Source: Saccharibacillus kuerlensis DSM 22868 (GTDB taxonomy: Bacteria; Bacillota; Bacilli; Paenibacillales; Paenibacillaceae). From it: a stretch of DNA of 64,000 nt. The notes under the pieces are model-generated. The model worked only from the letters and a program-made list of their open reading frames with translations. It made no database searches and had not been told where the DNA came from. The position numbers were made by a program, and so were the translations under genes. How positions within the stretch are numbered: the stretch's first letter is position 1; every line of letters begins with the position of its first letter. Location of the stretch: assembly GCF_000378145.1 (NCBI RefSeq), contig NZ_KB899277.1, forward strand, positions 582,561 through 646,560, in the 5' to 3' direction. Shown one piece after another: positions 25,446-32,206 of the stretch.

Positions 25446-25660
25446 GGTCTGCCGGGCAGGTCTCCTGGCTCACGGGATAAATGCTTCAGAATCCGCCTTC
25501 TCGCAGACTTTTCTTCGCCTGCAATGGCATGATGGATTCCTGCCCGTGTTACAGTGGCGGGACCGCGCCGGACTTGCACCGGCTTCCCTTTTAACCGTAA
25601 ATCGGCGCGAAGAAGATTTGTCCGTCTCTTCCTACGCATTTCCGCTTTCCGGCACCTCGG
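25446..25660 (-). promoter_or_regulatory. Cobalamin riboswitch
   Basis: Read on the minus strand: GGTGCCGGAAAG at the 5' side, then GGGAAGCCGGTGCAAGTCCG, GCGGTCCCGCCACTGTAA and, near the 3' end, the B12 box AGCCAGGAGACCTGCC. These are the conserved blocks in the right order. Borders are approximate. Confidence 0.93.
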
Positions 25661-25730
25661 CAGCTGTACTTCTGCAGTTATTGTCTTCCGATTATAGGCG
25701 ATGCCCGAAGAGGTGACAAGCGCGGCAGCG

Positions 25731-25771
25731 CAAAAACGCCCGGATTCTCTTCCCTAGGGAAAAGAATCCGG
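25731..25771 (-). terminator. Terminator of the small hydrophilic protein gene
   Basis: CCGGATTCT...TTCCC pairs with GGGAA...AGAATCCGG. On the minus strand GCGTTTTTGCG follows. Confidence 0.8.
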
Positions 25772-25830
25772 ACGCCGGGTTCTTAACGTCTACCAGGTAA
25801 AACACCAAATCTGATTCGCAGCTTTAGGGA

Positions 25831-26082
25831 TCAACCTTTACGATCTGTTGTCGGCATTGCGGTATGATTCGAACCGCGGTGCTCCTGCGATTTCATCCGG
25901 TTTTGCTGGTCGATCGTACGGTTCTGATGCTCCAGCCGCTGATCTTCCATCGTTTCGGCATCTTCCAGCAAATTCCCGCTTTTACCTTCGACCTGATTTT
26001 CAACGAACTGTTTCAGCTGTCCGCTTTTTTCCTCATCATATTCCTTTTTCTGCTCCAGCAGTTCTTTGGCTTTATCTTCCAT
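25831..26082 (-). CDS. Small hydrophilic protein, paralogue of the upstream gene
   Basis: 83 residues, highly charged, no hydrophobic segment, rich in Glu, Lys, Gln and Asn; probably helical or disordered. It begins MEDKAKELLEQKKEYDEE and contains QLKQFVENQVEG, both shared with the upstream gene. The start is ATG 26082, nine bases after AGGAGG; the TTG three codons earlier touches the ribosome binding site. I do not recognise a family. A role in stress protection or in spores would fit such proteins, but nothing here shows it. A terminator follows. Confidence 0.7.
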   Translation of the reverse strand: MEDKAKELLEQKKEYDEEKSGQLKQFVENQVEGKSGNLLEDAETMEDQRLEHQNRTIDQQNRMKSQEHRGSNHTAMPTTDRKG

Positions 26083-26117
26083 TTTACTCAACCTCCTATT
26101 TACGCGTCTATTTACGC

Positions 26118-26306
26118 TTATCTTCTCATGTTTTGCTGATCTTTAAGTCGGTGCTGCTGATCCTGCATTTGGTCCTTGGTCGCCTCCATACGGTTCGGCA
26201 GCGCGGACTCTGTTCCTTCAACTTGATGCTCGACAAAATTTTTCAGTTCGCCGCTGTGATCGTGTTCTTTCTTCTGATCCAGCAGCTTCCTTGCTTTGTC
26301 GTCCAT
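26118..26306 (-). CDS. Small hydrophilic protein, paralogue of the downstream gene
   Basis: 62 residues beginning MDDKARKLLDQKKEHD, with ELKNFVEHQVEG and a Gln/Asp-rich tail (DQMQDQQHRLKDQQ). It aligns with the next gene over the first ~32 residues. Even the leader is copied: AGGAGG, nine bases starting TTGA, then ATG. The pair arose by duplication and is probably co-transcribed (35 bases apart). No family or function is recognised. Confidence 0.7.
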   Translation of the reverse strand: MDDKARKLLDQKKEHDHSGELKNFVEHQVEGTESALPNRMEATKDQMQDQQHRLKDQQNMRR

Positions 26307-26571
26307 ATCGTTCAACCTCCTGTACGCCGGCCGCTCTCGCGTCCTTCGCTGATTGGTGTTGAGTCTGGATAGTTATGTATTACCCGCCCACTTCTTCGTT
26401 AAACGAAAAAAGCCCTTTTCTCCCCTTCAATCTCTCTTCAGTACTAGTCTTATGCAATTTGTATGGTTTACAATAGTAAAGGCAATACAACGAGCAAAAT
26501 GAACGATTCATTTTCACAAACTCGCTTTCTGCGGAACTTATGAAACTCATATCGAAATGGGAGGCCATACC

Positions 26572-27573
26572 ATGCTTTTTATCGACAACCAAGGCATTAA
26601 CGATCCGCGGATCAACCTGGCGATCGAGGAATTTGTGCTGCGTCATCTGCCGATGGACGACAGCTATCTGCTCTTCTACATCAATGAACCGTCGATCATT
26701 ATCGGCAAGCATCAGAACACGATCGAGGAGATCAACAGCGAGTATGTCAAGGCCAACAATATTCACGTCGTACGTCGTTTGTCCGGCGGCGGAGCGGTCT
26801 ATCACGATCTGGGTAACCTAAACTTCAGCTTCCTGACCAAAGACGACGGACAGTCGTTCCACAATTTCCGCAAATTTACCGAGCCTGTCGTTGAAGCGCT
26901 GCACGATATAGGCGTTGAAGCTCAATTGTCGGGCCGAAACGATCTTCAGGTCGGCGAGCAGAAAATTTCCGGCAATGCTCAGTTCTCGACTCGTGGCCGG
27001 ATGTTCAGTCACGGTACGCTCATGTTCGACTCTGAACTGGATAATGTACACTCGGCACTGAAAGCCAATCCGGAAAAGTTTAAATCGAAAAGCACTAAAT
27101 CTGTCCGCAGCCGCGTCGCCAACATCTCGGAGTTTATGAACGAGAAGCTGACGATGCAGGAATTCCGCGACAGCATCCTGCGTCATATTTTCAAAGTGGA
27201 ACCCCATGAAGTACCGGAGTACAAGCTGACCGAAGAGGACTGGAAAAAGATCGACGAGATTTCCGAAGAGCGCTACCGCAATTGGGATTGGAACTACGGC
27301 CAGTCACCGGAATACAACGTCAAGCACGCCAAAAAGTTCCCGGTGGGCATTATCGACCTTCGAATGTTCGTGAAGGAAGGCCGTATCGAGAACATTACGA
27401 TCTTCGGCGACTTCTTTGGCGTAGGCGATGCATCAGAAGTGGCGGATATGCTGAAAGGCAAGCGTTATGAGGAGTCGGAAATTCGTGCAGCGCTGGAAGG
27501 CGTCAATCTCAAGCATTACTTCGGCAACATCGAGACCGAAGAGTTTATCGGGCTTGTATTCCTAGAAGACTAA
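26572..27573 (+). CDS. lplA: Lipoate-protein ligase A
   Basis: A 333-residue enzyme that activates free lipoate with ATP and attaches it to E2 and GcvH lipoyl domains in the cytosol. The biotin/lipoate ligase fold is visible: NLAIEEFVLRHL (~12-23), INEPSIIIGKHQN (~34-46), the glycine-rich RRLSGGGAVYHDLGNLNFSF (~65-84) and the lipoate-binding lysine in EQKISGNAQF (~130-139). A C-terminal accessory domain completes the LplA length. The ATG at 26572 is chosen because GGGAGG lies seven bases before it; an upstream in-frame ATG overlaps that site. It is a single gene. Confidence 0.92.
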   Translation: MLFIDNQGINDPRINLAIEEFVLRHLPMDDSYLLFYINEPSIIIGKHQNTIEEINSEYVKANNIHVVRRLSGGGAVYHDLGNLNFSFLTKDDGQSFHNFRKFTEPVVEALHDIGVEAQLSGRNDLQVGEQKISGNAQFSTRGRMFSHGTLMFDSELDNVHSALKANPEKFKSKSTKSVRSRVANISEFMNEKLTMQEFRDSILRHIFKVEPHEVPEYKLTEEDWKKIDEISEERYRNWDWNYGQSPEYNVKHAKKFPVGIIDLRMFVKEGRIENITIFGDFFGVGDASEVADMLKGKRYEESEIRAALEGVNLKHYFGNIETEEFIGLVFLED

Positions 27574-27592
27574 GCTATAAAAAAGGGGCCAC

Positions 27593-27642
27593 ACAAAGCA
27601 GACAAAGCAGACAAAGCAGACAAAGCAGACAAAGCAGACAAA
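27593..27642. repeat. 9-bp tandem repeat, five exact copies
   Basis: ACAAAGCAG repeated five times (27593-27637) and then a partial copy, right after the lplA stop. This is a simple-sequence tract able to change length by slippage. Confidence 0.95.
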
Positions 27643-27701
27643 CTGTACAGTTCGAACGATACCCCAGTAAACAAAACACCGGAATATAGAATGACGCATA
27701 A

Positions 27702-27765
27702 CAAATAGAGAAACGCCCAAATAGAGAGATACCCAAATAGAGAAACACCGAATAGGAGAGAAATC
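27702..27765. repeat. 16-bp tandem repeat running into the ribosome binding site
   Basis: Three close copies of CAAATAGAGAAACNCC-type units (27702, 27718, 27734) and a fourth, changed copy (27750-27765). In the fourth, AGGAG is the ribosome binding site of the following gene, whose ATG starts exactly at the next repeat border. Confidence 0.9.
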
Positions 27766-28572
27766 ATGACTTATAAATTGATTGCGATCGACATCGATGA
27801 CACGCTGATCAACGACGACAAACAGGTAACGCCGGCTACACAGACGGCATTGGAGCAGGCGGTCGAAGCCGGGGTCGTCGTGACATTGGCTACCGGACGC
27901 GCCTACGCTTCCGCCAGGCAGCTTGCTGCCCAGACAGGATTGAATGTGCCGATTATTACATACCAGGGCGCATTGGTCAAAAACCTGCTTGACGGCAAAG
28001 TACTGCTGGAACGTCATGTTCCGATCGAAGCTGCACTTAAACTGGGCAAATACTGCCTTGAAAACAATCTGCATCTGCAAACGTACATCGATGACAAACT
28101 GTATGCACGCGAAGAAAACGAAAAACTGGTCGCCTACTCGCAGCTGAACAATACCCAATTCTATCTGGAGCCGGATTTTGAAAAGCTGTTCTCGCAGCCG
28201 ACACCAAAAATGCTCATCATTGATGACCCGGACTTCCTGGACGAGCTGGCTCCGAAGCTGCACGAGCTGCTCGGCGATCAAGTTCACATCACCAAATCCA
28301 AGCCGCACTTCCTCGAAATTATGCACCACGAAGGAACAAAAGGCCATGCGCTGTCCTTCCTTGCGGATTACTTCGGCTGCACACTGGAAGAAACGATTGC
28401 AATCGGCGATTCGTGGAACGATCACGAGATGCTCGAAGCCGCCGGTCTGGGTGTAGCGATGGGCAACGCAATCGAGCCGCTCAAAGCTATTGCGGATTTT
28501 ATCACGCTGGGCAACAATGATGACGGCGTGAAAGTGGTCATTGATAAATTCGTATTGGGTAAAGAAGTCTAA
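27766..28572 (+). CDS. Cof-type HAD phosphatase
   Basis: A 268-residue HAD hydrolase of the Cof/YbiV class (type IIB cap). Motif I is IAIDIDDTLIND (Asp 9, Asp 11), motif II lies in VTLATGRAY (Thr ~42), the catalytic Lys is near GTKGHALSFL and motif IV is IGDSWNDHEMLEAAGLGVAMGNA (~205-227). Such enzymes dephosphorylate sugar phosphates, pyridoxal phosphate or FMN in the cytosol; the substrate here is unknown. AGGAG within the tandem repeat upstream fits the ATG. A hairpin follows 13 bases after the stop. Confidence 0.9.
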   Translation: MTYKLIAIDIDDTLINDDKQVTPATQTALEQAVEAGVVVTLATGRAYASARQLAAQTGLNVPIITYQGALVKNLLDGKVLLERHVPIEAALKLGKYCLENNLHLQTYIDDKLYAREENEKLVAYSQLNNTQFYLEPDFEKLFSQPTPKMLIIDDPDFLDELAPKLHELLGDQVHITKSKPHFLEIMHHEGTKGHALSFLADYFGCTLEETIAIGDSWNDHEMLEAAGLGVAMGNAIEPLKAIADFITLGNNDDGVKVVIDKFVLGKEV

Positions 28573-28585
28573 TTCGTATACAAAA

Positions 28586-28610
28586 GAGAGGGACTCGTGG
28601 AGTCCCTCTC
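28586..28610 (+). terminator. Hairpin after the Cof gene (first copy)
   Basis: GAGAGGGACTC-GTG-GAGTCCCTCTC, an 11-bp perfect stem. The T-tract present after the second copy is missing here. Confidence 0.7.
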
Positions 28611-28614
28611 AGGC

Positions 28615-28808
28615 TGTCGAGAAAGTCCTATTCGTTTCGCAAGCTCAATGGCTGCGGGAGAAATTCGTTCCGGTCGCGTGTTGAAATCGAGAAAATGGAT
28701 TAAACTTTACAATTGGGTTTTCTCGATTTCAAAGGCGAACGTTAGCACTCCTTCACCGAACTCCTCCCTCCGCCTCCTCGTTTCACTCGAAATCTGACTT
28801 TCTCGACA
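28615..28808. mobile_element. Candidate MITE-like element, 194 bp
   Basis: Perfect 13-bp terminal inverted repeats TGTCGAGAAAGTC / GACTTTCTCGACA. Inside lies a second, perfect 15-bp inverted repeat TTGAAATCGAGAAAA (28681-28695) with its complement at 28718-28732. There is no coding capacity. The flanking hairpin is duplicated. Confidence 0.55.
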
Positions 28809-28812
28809 CGTT

Positions 28813-28842
28813 GAGAGGGACTCATGGAGTCCCTCTCTTTTT
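28813..28842 (+). terminator. Hairpin terminator (second copy)
   Basis: GAGAGGGACTC-ATG-GAGTCCCTCTC followed by five T. It differs from the copy at 28586 by one loop base. Confidence 0.85.
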
Positions 28843-28926
28843 CATAATTTCCTTGGCTCACTCGACTGACTTCGATTATGCCGTCAGCTCATGAGTTTTA
28901 TCGAGTGCCATCTTCCAAGGTTTACC

Positions 28927-29217
28927 CTATTGCTTATCTGTATAGCCGCTGCGTGTGTCGTCAATCGGATTTTGCTCTCTCGACTCGTCGGCGGCATTCT
29001 GTGCATCCAAGTGATCGTGCTCGTCCTTGATCTCCGCTGCCGCTTGTGCCATACGAGGGTCTACTTCACCATGAACAGCACCGACATGGGTGTCCGGACG
29101 CTCTTCCTCATCCAAATGCTCCGTTTCGACTTCTCTGTCCTCGATTGATCCATCGTCCACCATATTTGTCGTATTATCCGACGACGGATCAATTTTTTTG
29201 TGGATTTTTTCTCTCAT
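28927..29217 (-). CDS. Small acidic hydrophilic protein
   Basis: 96 residues, about one third Asp and Glu, no hydrophobic segment. It begins MREKIHKKIDPSS and contains EDREVETEHLDEEERPD and a His/Asp-rich middle. The ATG has GGAGGG seven bases upstream. It is probably disordered in solution. No family recognised. Gene order and transcript limits do not tell its role. Confidence 0.6.
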   Translation of the reverse strand: MREKIHKKIDPSSDNTTNMVDDGSIEDREVETEHLDEEERPDTHVGAVHGEVDPRMAQAAAEIKDEHDHLDAQNAADESREQNPIDDTRSGYTDKQ

Positions 29218-29273
29218 TGTTCATCCCTCCAGGTGTTAGAATTAGACTTTCGCATCGTTTCGCAAATTTGATT

Positions 29274-30074
29274 TCAGATCCGATCTGCCGACTTTTCCGA
29301 TTCCAGCTTCACAACGGTTCCCGTCCTCGCTGCCGACACGTTCGGGGGAAGTTCCGGCAGGCGGTTCAGATCAACATTGTGCGACATATGCGTATATATC
29401 GTGCGCAGCGGAGCCACTTCTCTCACCAATTCCGCCGCCTCGCGCATATCATATATCGACCGGGTGGAATAGTCCGCATCTTCCTGTACAAAGCTCGTTC
29501 CGAGCACCAGCAGATGCGCCTCCCGCATCGGCCTGATCTCCTCTTCGGACAATCCGATCGAGTCGGGACAGTACACCCAGGCAAAGCTTTCCTTTTCAAG
29601 TCGGTATGCGTATGAATAACCGTTCTGCCCGTGATTGACCCTCCAATCGAAAATACTCCAGCCGTTCAGAAGAAGTCCGGGCTCCGTTTCGTGCAGTTCC
29701 ACGTTCCGATCCAGCCACGGATATCGAGCTCGAATGGCTTCCAATACTTCGCCCGGCGCATACAGCTTTCCACGGATTCCTGTCCATCGGCACTGATCAG
29801 CCCATTCCGGCAGTCCCCCGATATGATCGAAATGCGCATGCGTAACCAAAATTGTATCTACAGTACGGATTCCCAGCGTCTCCATCTGCATTCGCCAGTC
29901 CGGTCCGCAGTCGATCAGAAAGCGGCTGTCCTCGTTTTCTACGGATACCATCGATCTCATCCGCCGGTTCACACCTTCCGCGCGCGCTTCCAAGCATACT
30001 TCGCATTCGCAGTATACTCTTGGTACTCCCATAGCATCGCCCGTCCCCCAAAATACCAACCGATCTTCCGTCAT
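29274..30074 (-). CDS. PhnP-like metallo-beta-lactamase-fold hydrolase
   Basis: A 266-residue MBL-fold protein. The zinc motif is THAHFDHIGG (~78-87), with further ligands His ~144 (VNHGQN) and Asp ~171 (YCPDSIG). The N-terminal GTGDAMGVPRVYCECEVC has the cysteine cluster typical of PhnP and related cyclic phosphodiesterases. PhnP opens phosphoribosyl 1,2-cyclic phosphate during phosphonate breakdown, but no C-P lyase genes are in the window, so another cyclic phosphate ester could be the substrate. Class assignment is good, substrate unknown. Confidence 0.78.
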   Translation of the reverse strand: MTEDRLVFWGTGDAMGVPRVYCECEVCLEARAEGVNRRMRSMVSVENEDSRFLIDCGPDWRMQMETLGIRTVDTILVTHAHFDHIGGLPEWADQCRWTGIRGKLYAPGEVLEAIRARYPWLDRNVELHETEPGLLLNGWSIFDWRVNHGQNGYSYAYRLEKESFAWVYCPDSIGLSEEEIRPMREAHLLVLGTSFVQEDADYSTRSIYDMREAAELVREVAPLRTIYTHMSHNVDLNRLPELPPNVSAARTGTVVKLESEKSADRI

Positions 30075-30260
30075 TCTTCCTCACCTTCCTGAACTTTTCC
30101 TGCTCACCTCCAAATTATACCCGACTTTCTTCTCTCAAAAAACTTTCCCGGCAGACGCGGAACTCCTTCTCCGTTATAATGAAGAGTGTGTGGAAGCGGC
30201 AGCCATGTCTCCGTTTCCCTTGATTATGATCGCGATATAGATTGCGACAAAGGAGAAATT

Positions 30261-30470
30261 ATGAAAAAATTCATCACATCCAAAGCCTTCTGGATTCCGT
30301 TCATCCTGGTGCTGATTCTCGGCATTTGGCAGAACTTCACTTATTCCAACCAGAACATTCTGTCCGCCCTGACTTCCGCTCTCATCGCCGCTCTGATTGC
30401 CGGTGTTGTTATCGGCGGCGTTGTCTACCTGATGTTCGAAATCAGCGGCATTCGTCGCGGCAGGAAGTAA
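30261..30470 (+). CDS. Small membrane protein
   Basis: 69 residues with two hydrophobic helices (~10-24 and ~38-60), a short polar turn (TYSNQN) and a basic end (RRGRK). AAAGGAG lies just before the ATG at 30261; an upstream in-frame ATG lacks a ribosome binding site. No family recognised. Positive C terminus suggests both ends are cytosolic. Confidence 0.65.
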   Translation: MKKFITSKAFWIPFILVLILGIWQNFTYSNQNILSALTSALIAALIAGVVIGGVVYLMFEISGIRRGRK

Positions 30471-30562
30471 GCTCTCTACTGCGCTGTACGTTATAGATTG
30501 GATCCCCAGCAATAAGGGGCCTTTACCAGTAACCTAAACCTCTATTGGTAGTAGGCAGCCTT

Positions 30563-32206
30563 CTATAGAGTACGACACGAGCCGGCAGGCAGCCTTCTTC
30601 GGTATTCTGCCGGCGTCCTGCCTGAATGCATTTTGAAAACTTTGATAAAATGACTTGGATTATCGTAGCCCAGAAGCTCGCAGATTCGGCCGACCGACTC
30701 GTCGGTACGTTCCAGCAGCTCCTGGGCTCTTTCCATTTTCAAGCGGGTTGTATATTCAATAAACGTCTCTCCCGTTTCTTTTTTGAACAGCCGACTGAAA
30801 TAACTCGGGTTCATAAATAGACGTTCCGCTATATCCTCAAGCCCAATTCGTTTGTCGGAATTCGCCATTACATATCGGCAGGCCTCTGCAATTTCTGCCC
30901 GTACACCCGACTGGCCGGAACCACCGCAGGCTAGCACCCTCATTCCCTCCAAATAACTGACGAGCCATTCCGTGAGCTCATCGACCGAATCGATTGCCGT
31001 TATTTCCTTATGCAGCTGCTCTGGGGTAAATCCCGAACGGGCAAAGGGAGCCGCCTGAAGCTTTAATCGCAAGTCCAACAGCAGCTTGAAAGTCCAGTCT
31101 TTAACCGCTTCGGGTTCGATCCGCTCTGTGCCTAATTGTTTCATGCGCCTCTTGACTGCGGTACGCAGCGGCTCGGCATTCGGCTCCAGCAGAGCTCCTC
31201 CGATTTCTGCGCCGTCGCGATCATAGCTCGTAAATGGATCTCCCGAAGAGAACTTATGCTCTTCATAAGCGGCAATACTGCCGGGGCTCAAGTAGAAACG
31301 CTGTGCCTCTGCACCCAGCAGACGATTCAAACGTCTTCTGAGCACAGTCGCATCTTCGCACTGCCGTTCTATCAGAAACGACATGCCCACCTTGAGAACT
31401 TGGCCCAGCAAGTCCCGAACTCGTTTGAGGTAATGTTCGACTTCCCTATTCAGGTCGAGCGCCAAGTTCGGGCGATAAGCGAACAGCAGCACGACTTCCC
31501 TTGGTCCGGTTACGAACGACAGCGCCCGAATGCCTAGACACGGTGGCTCCCGCAGTACCTCCTGCAGTACATTGCTTACAGCAAAAGACAGCGTTTGGTC
31601 GGAATGGAATCGCTGTTTGACCTGACGATAAGCATCAATAAAGCCGACGGCGGGCAGGCATTGCTCGCCTTCCAACAGCAGGCCGAGTTCGCGCGCTTCC
31701 CTTACCCGGTCTTCTAGCGAGAGCAGCGGCTGCTCCAGAAAGTTTCTGAGCCACTGGGTTCGGCGCAGTTCGCTTGTTTCCCGCTCCAGCTGAAGCAAAT
31801 GGGTACGACGATGATCGGTCTCCCTTTCTTCGTCCAAGCTTCGTTTAAATCGTGCCAACAGCATACAGAGCTCTTCCGGATTCAGTGTATCCTTGATCAA
31901 ATAATCCTGTACGTTAAGACGCATCGCCTGCTGGGCATACTGAAATTCGCTGTGGCAGGACAAGATGGCAATGCGCATGCCTGGTCCGCTCTCTCTGGTC
32001 TTCCCGATCAGTTCCAATCCGTCCATCTTTGGCATCCCGATATCCGTCAGCAAAATGTCCGGCATTTCGCGCTGCATGTGTTCCCAGGCCAGAAGTCCGT
32101 TTTCGTGCACTCCGATTAATCTGAGCCCAAGCTCCGTCCAAGGGATGTCTTCAGCCAGAAATTCGAGTACCGGATAATCGTCATCGACCAGCATTACACT
32201 ATACAT
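30563..32206 (-). CDS. YesN-type response regulator with AraC DNA-binding domain
   Basis: A 547-residue regulator: receiver domain (1-125; acidic pocket VDDDY, phosphorylated Asp 55 in LLTDIGMPKMDG, Lys ~105 in LIKD), a long middle region (~130-430) and two AraC-type helix-turn-helix motifs at the C terminus (IGLEDIAERLFMNPSYFSRLFKKETGETF and VGRICELLGYDNPSHFIKVFK). Its ATG overlaps the kinase gene by eight bases. With the kinase and the upstream importer it forms a sugar-sensing unit of a type common in Paenibacillus; it probably activates the importer operon. Confidence 0.92.
   Translation of the reverse strand: MYSVMLVDDDYPVLEFLAEDIPWTELGLRLIGVHENGLLAWEHMQREMPDILLTDIGMPKMDGLELIGKTRESGPGMRIAILSCHSEFQYAQQAMRLNVQDYLIKDTLNPEELCMLLARFKRSLDEERETDHRRTHLLQLERETSELRRTQWLRNFLEQPLLSLEDRVREARELGLLLEGEQCLPAVGFIDAYRQVKQRFHSDQTLSFAVSNVLQEVLREPPCLGIRALSFVTGPREVVLLFAYRPNLALDLNREVEHYLKRVRDLLGQVLKVGMSFLIERQCEDATVLRRRLNRLLGAEAQRFYLSPGSIAAYEEHKFSSGDPFTSYDRDGAEIGGALLEPNAEPLRTAVKRRMKQLGTERIEPEAVKDWTFKLLLDLRLKLQAAPFARSGFTPEQLHKEITAIDSVDELTEWLVSYLEGMRVLACGGSGQSGVRAEIAEACRYVMANSDKRIGLEDIAERLFMNPSYFSRLFKKETGETFIEYTTRLKMERAQELLERTDESVGRICELLGYDNPSHFIKVFKMHSGRTPAEYRRRLPAGSCRTL

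Larger units (their letters stand above)
25221..25830. other. Long leader region of the btuFCD operon
   Basis: Filled by the cobalamin riboswitch, its expression terminator and, at the far end, the terminator of the small-protein gene. No further gene. Confidence 0.85.
28573..28926. other. Intergenic region with duplicated hairpin and an inverted-repeat element
   Basis: Two near-identical hairpins (28586-28610 and 28813-28837) flank a 194-bp element with perfect inverted ends. Nothing else was found between 28843 and 28926. Confidence 0.8.

Noticed and set aside
27593..27642. CRISPR or regulatory iteron array
   Set aside because: Direct 9-bp repeats without spacers; simple-sequence tract.
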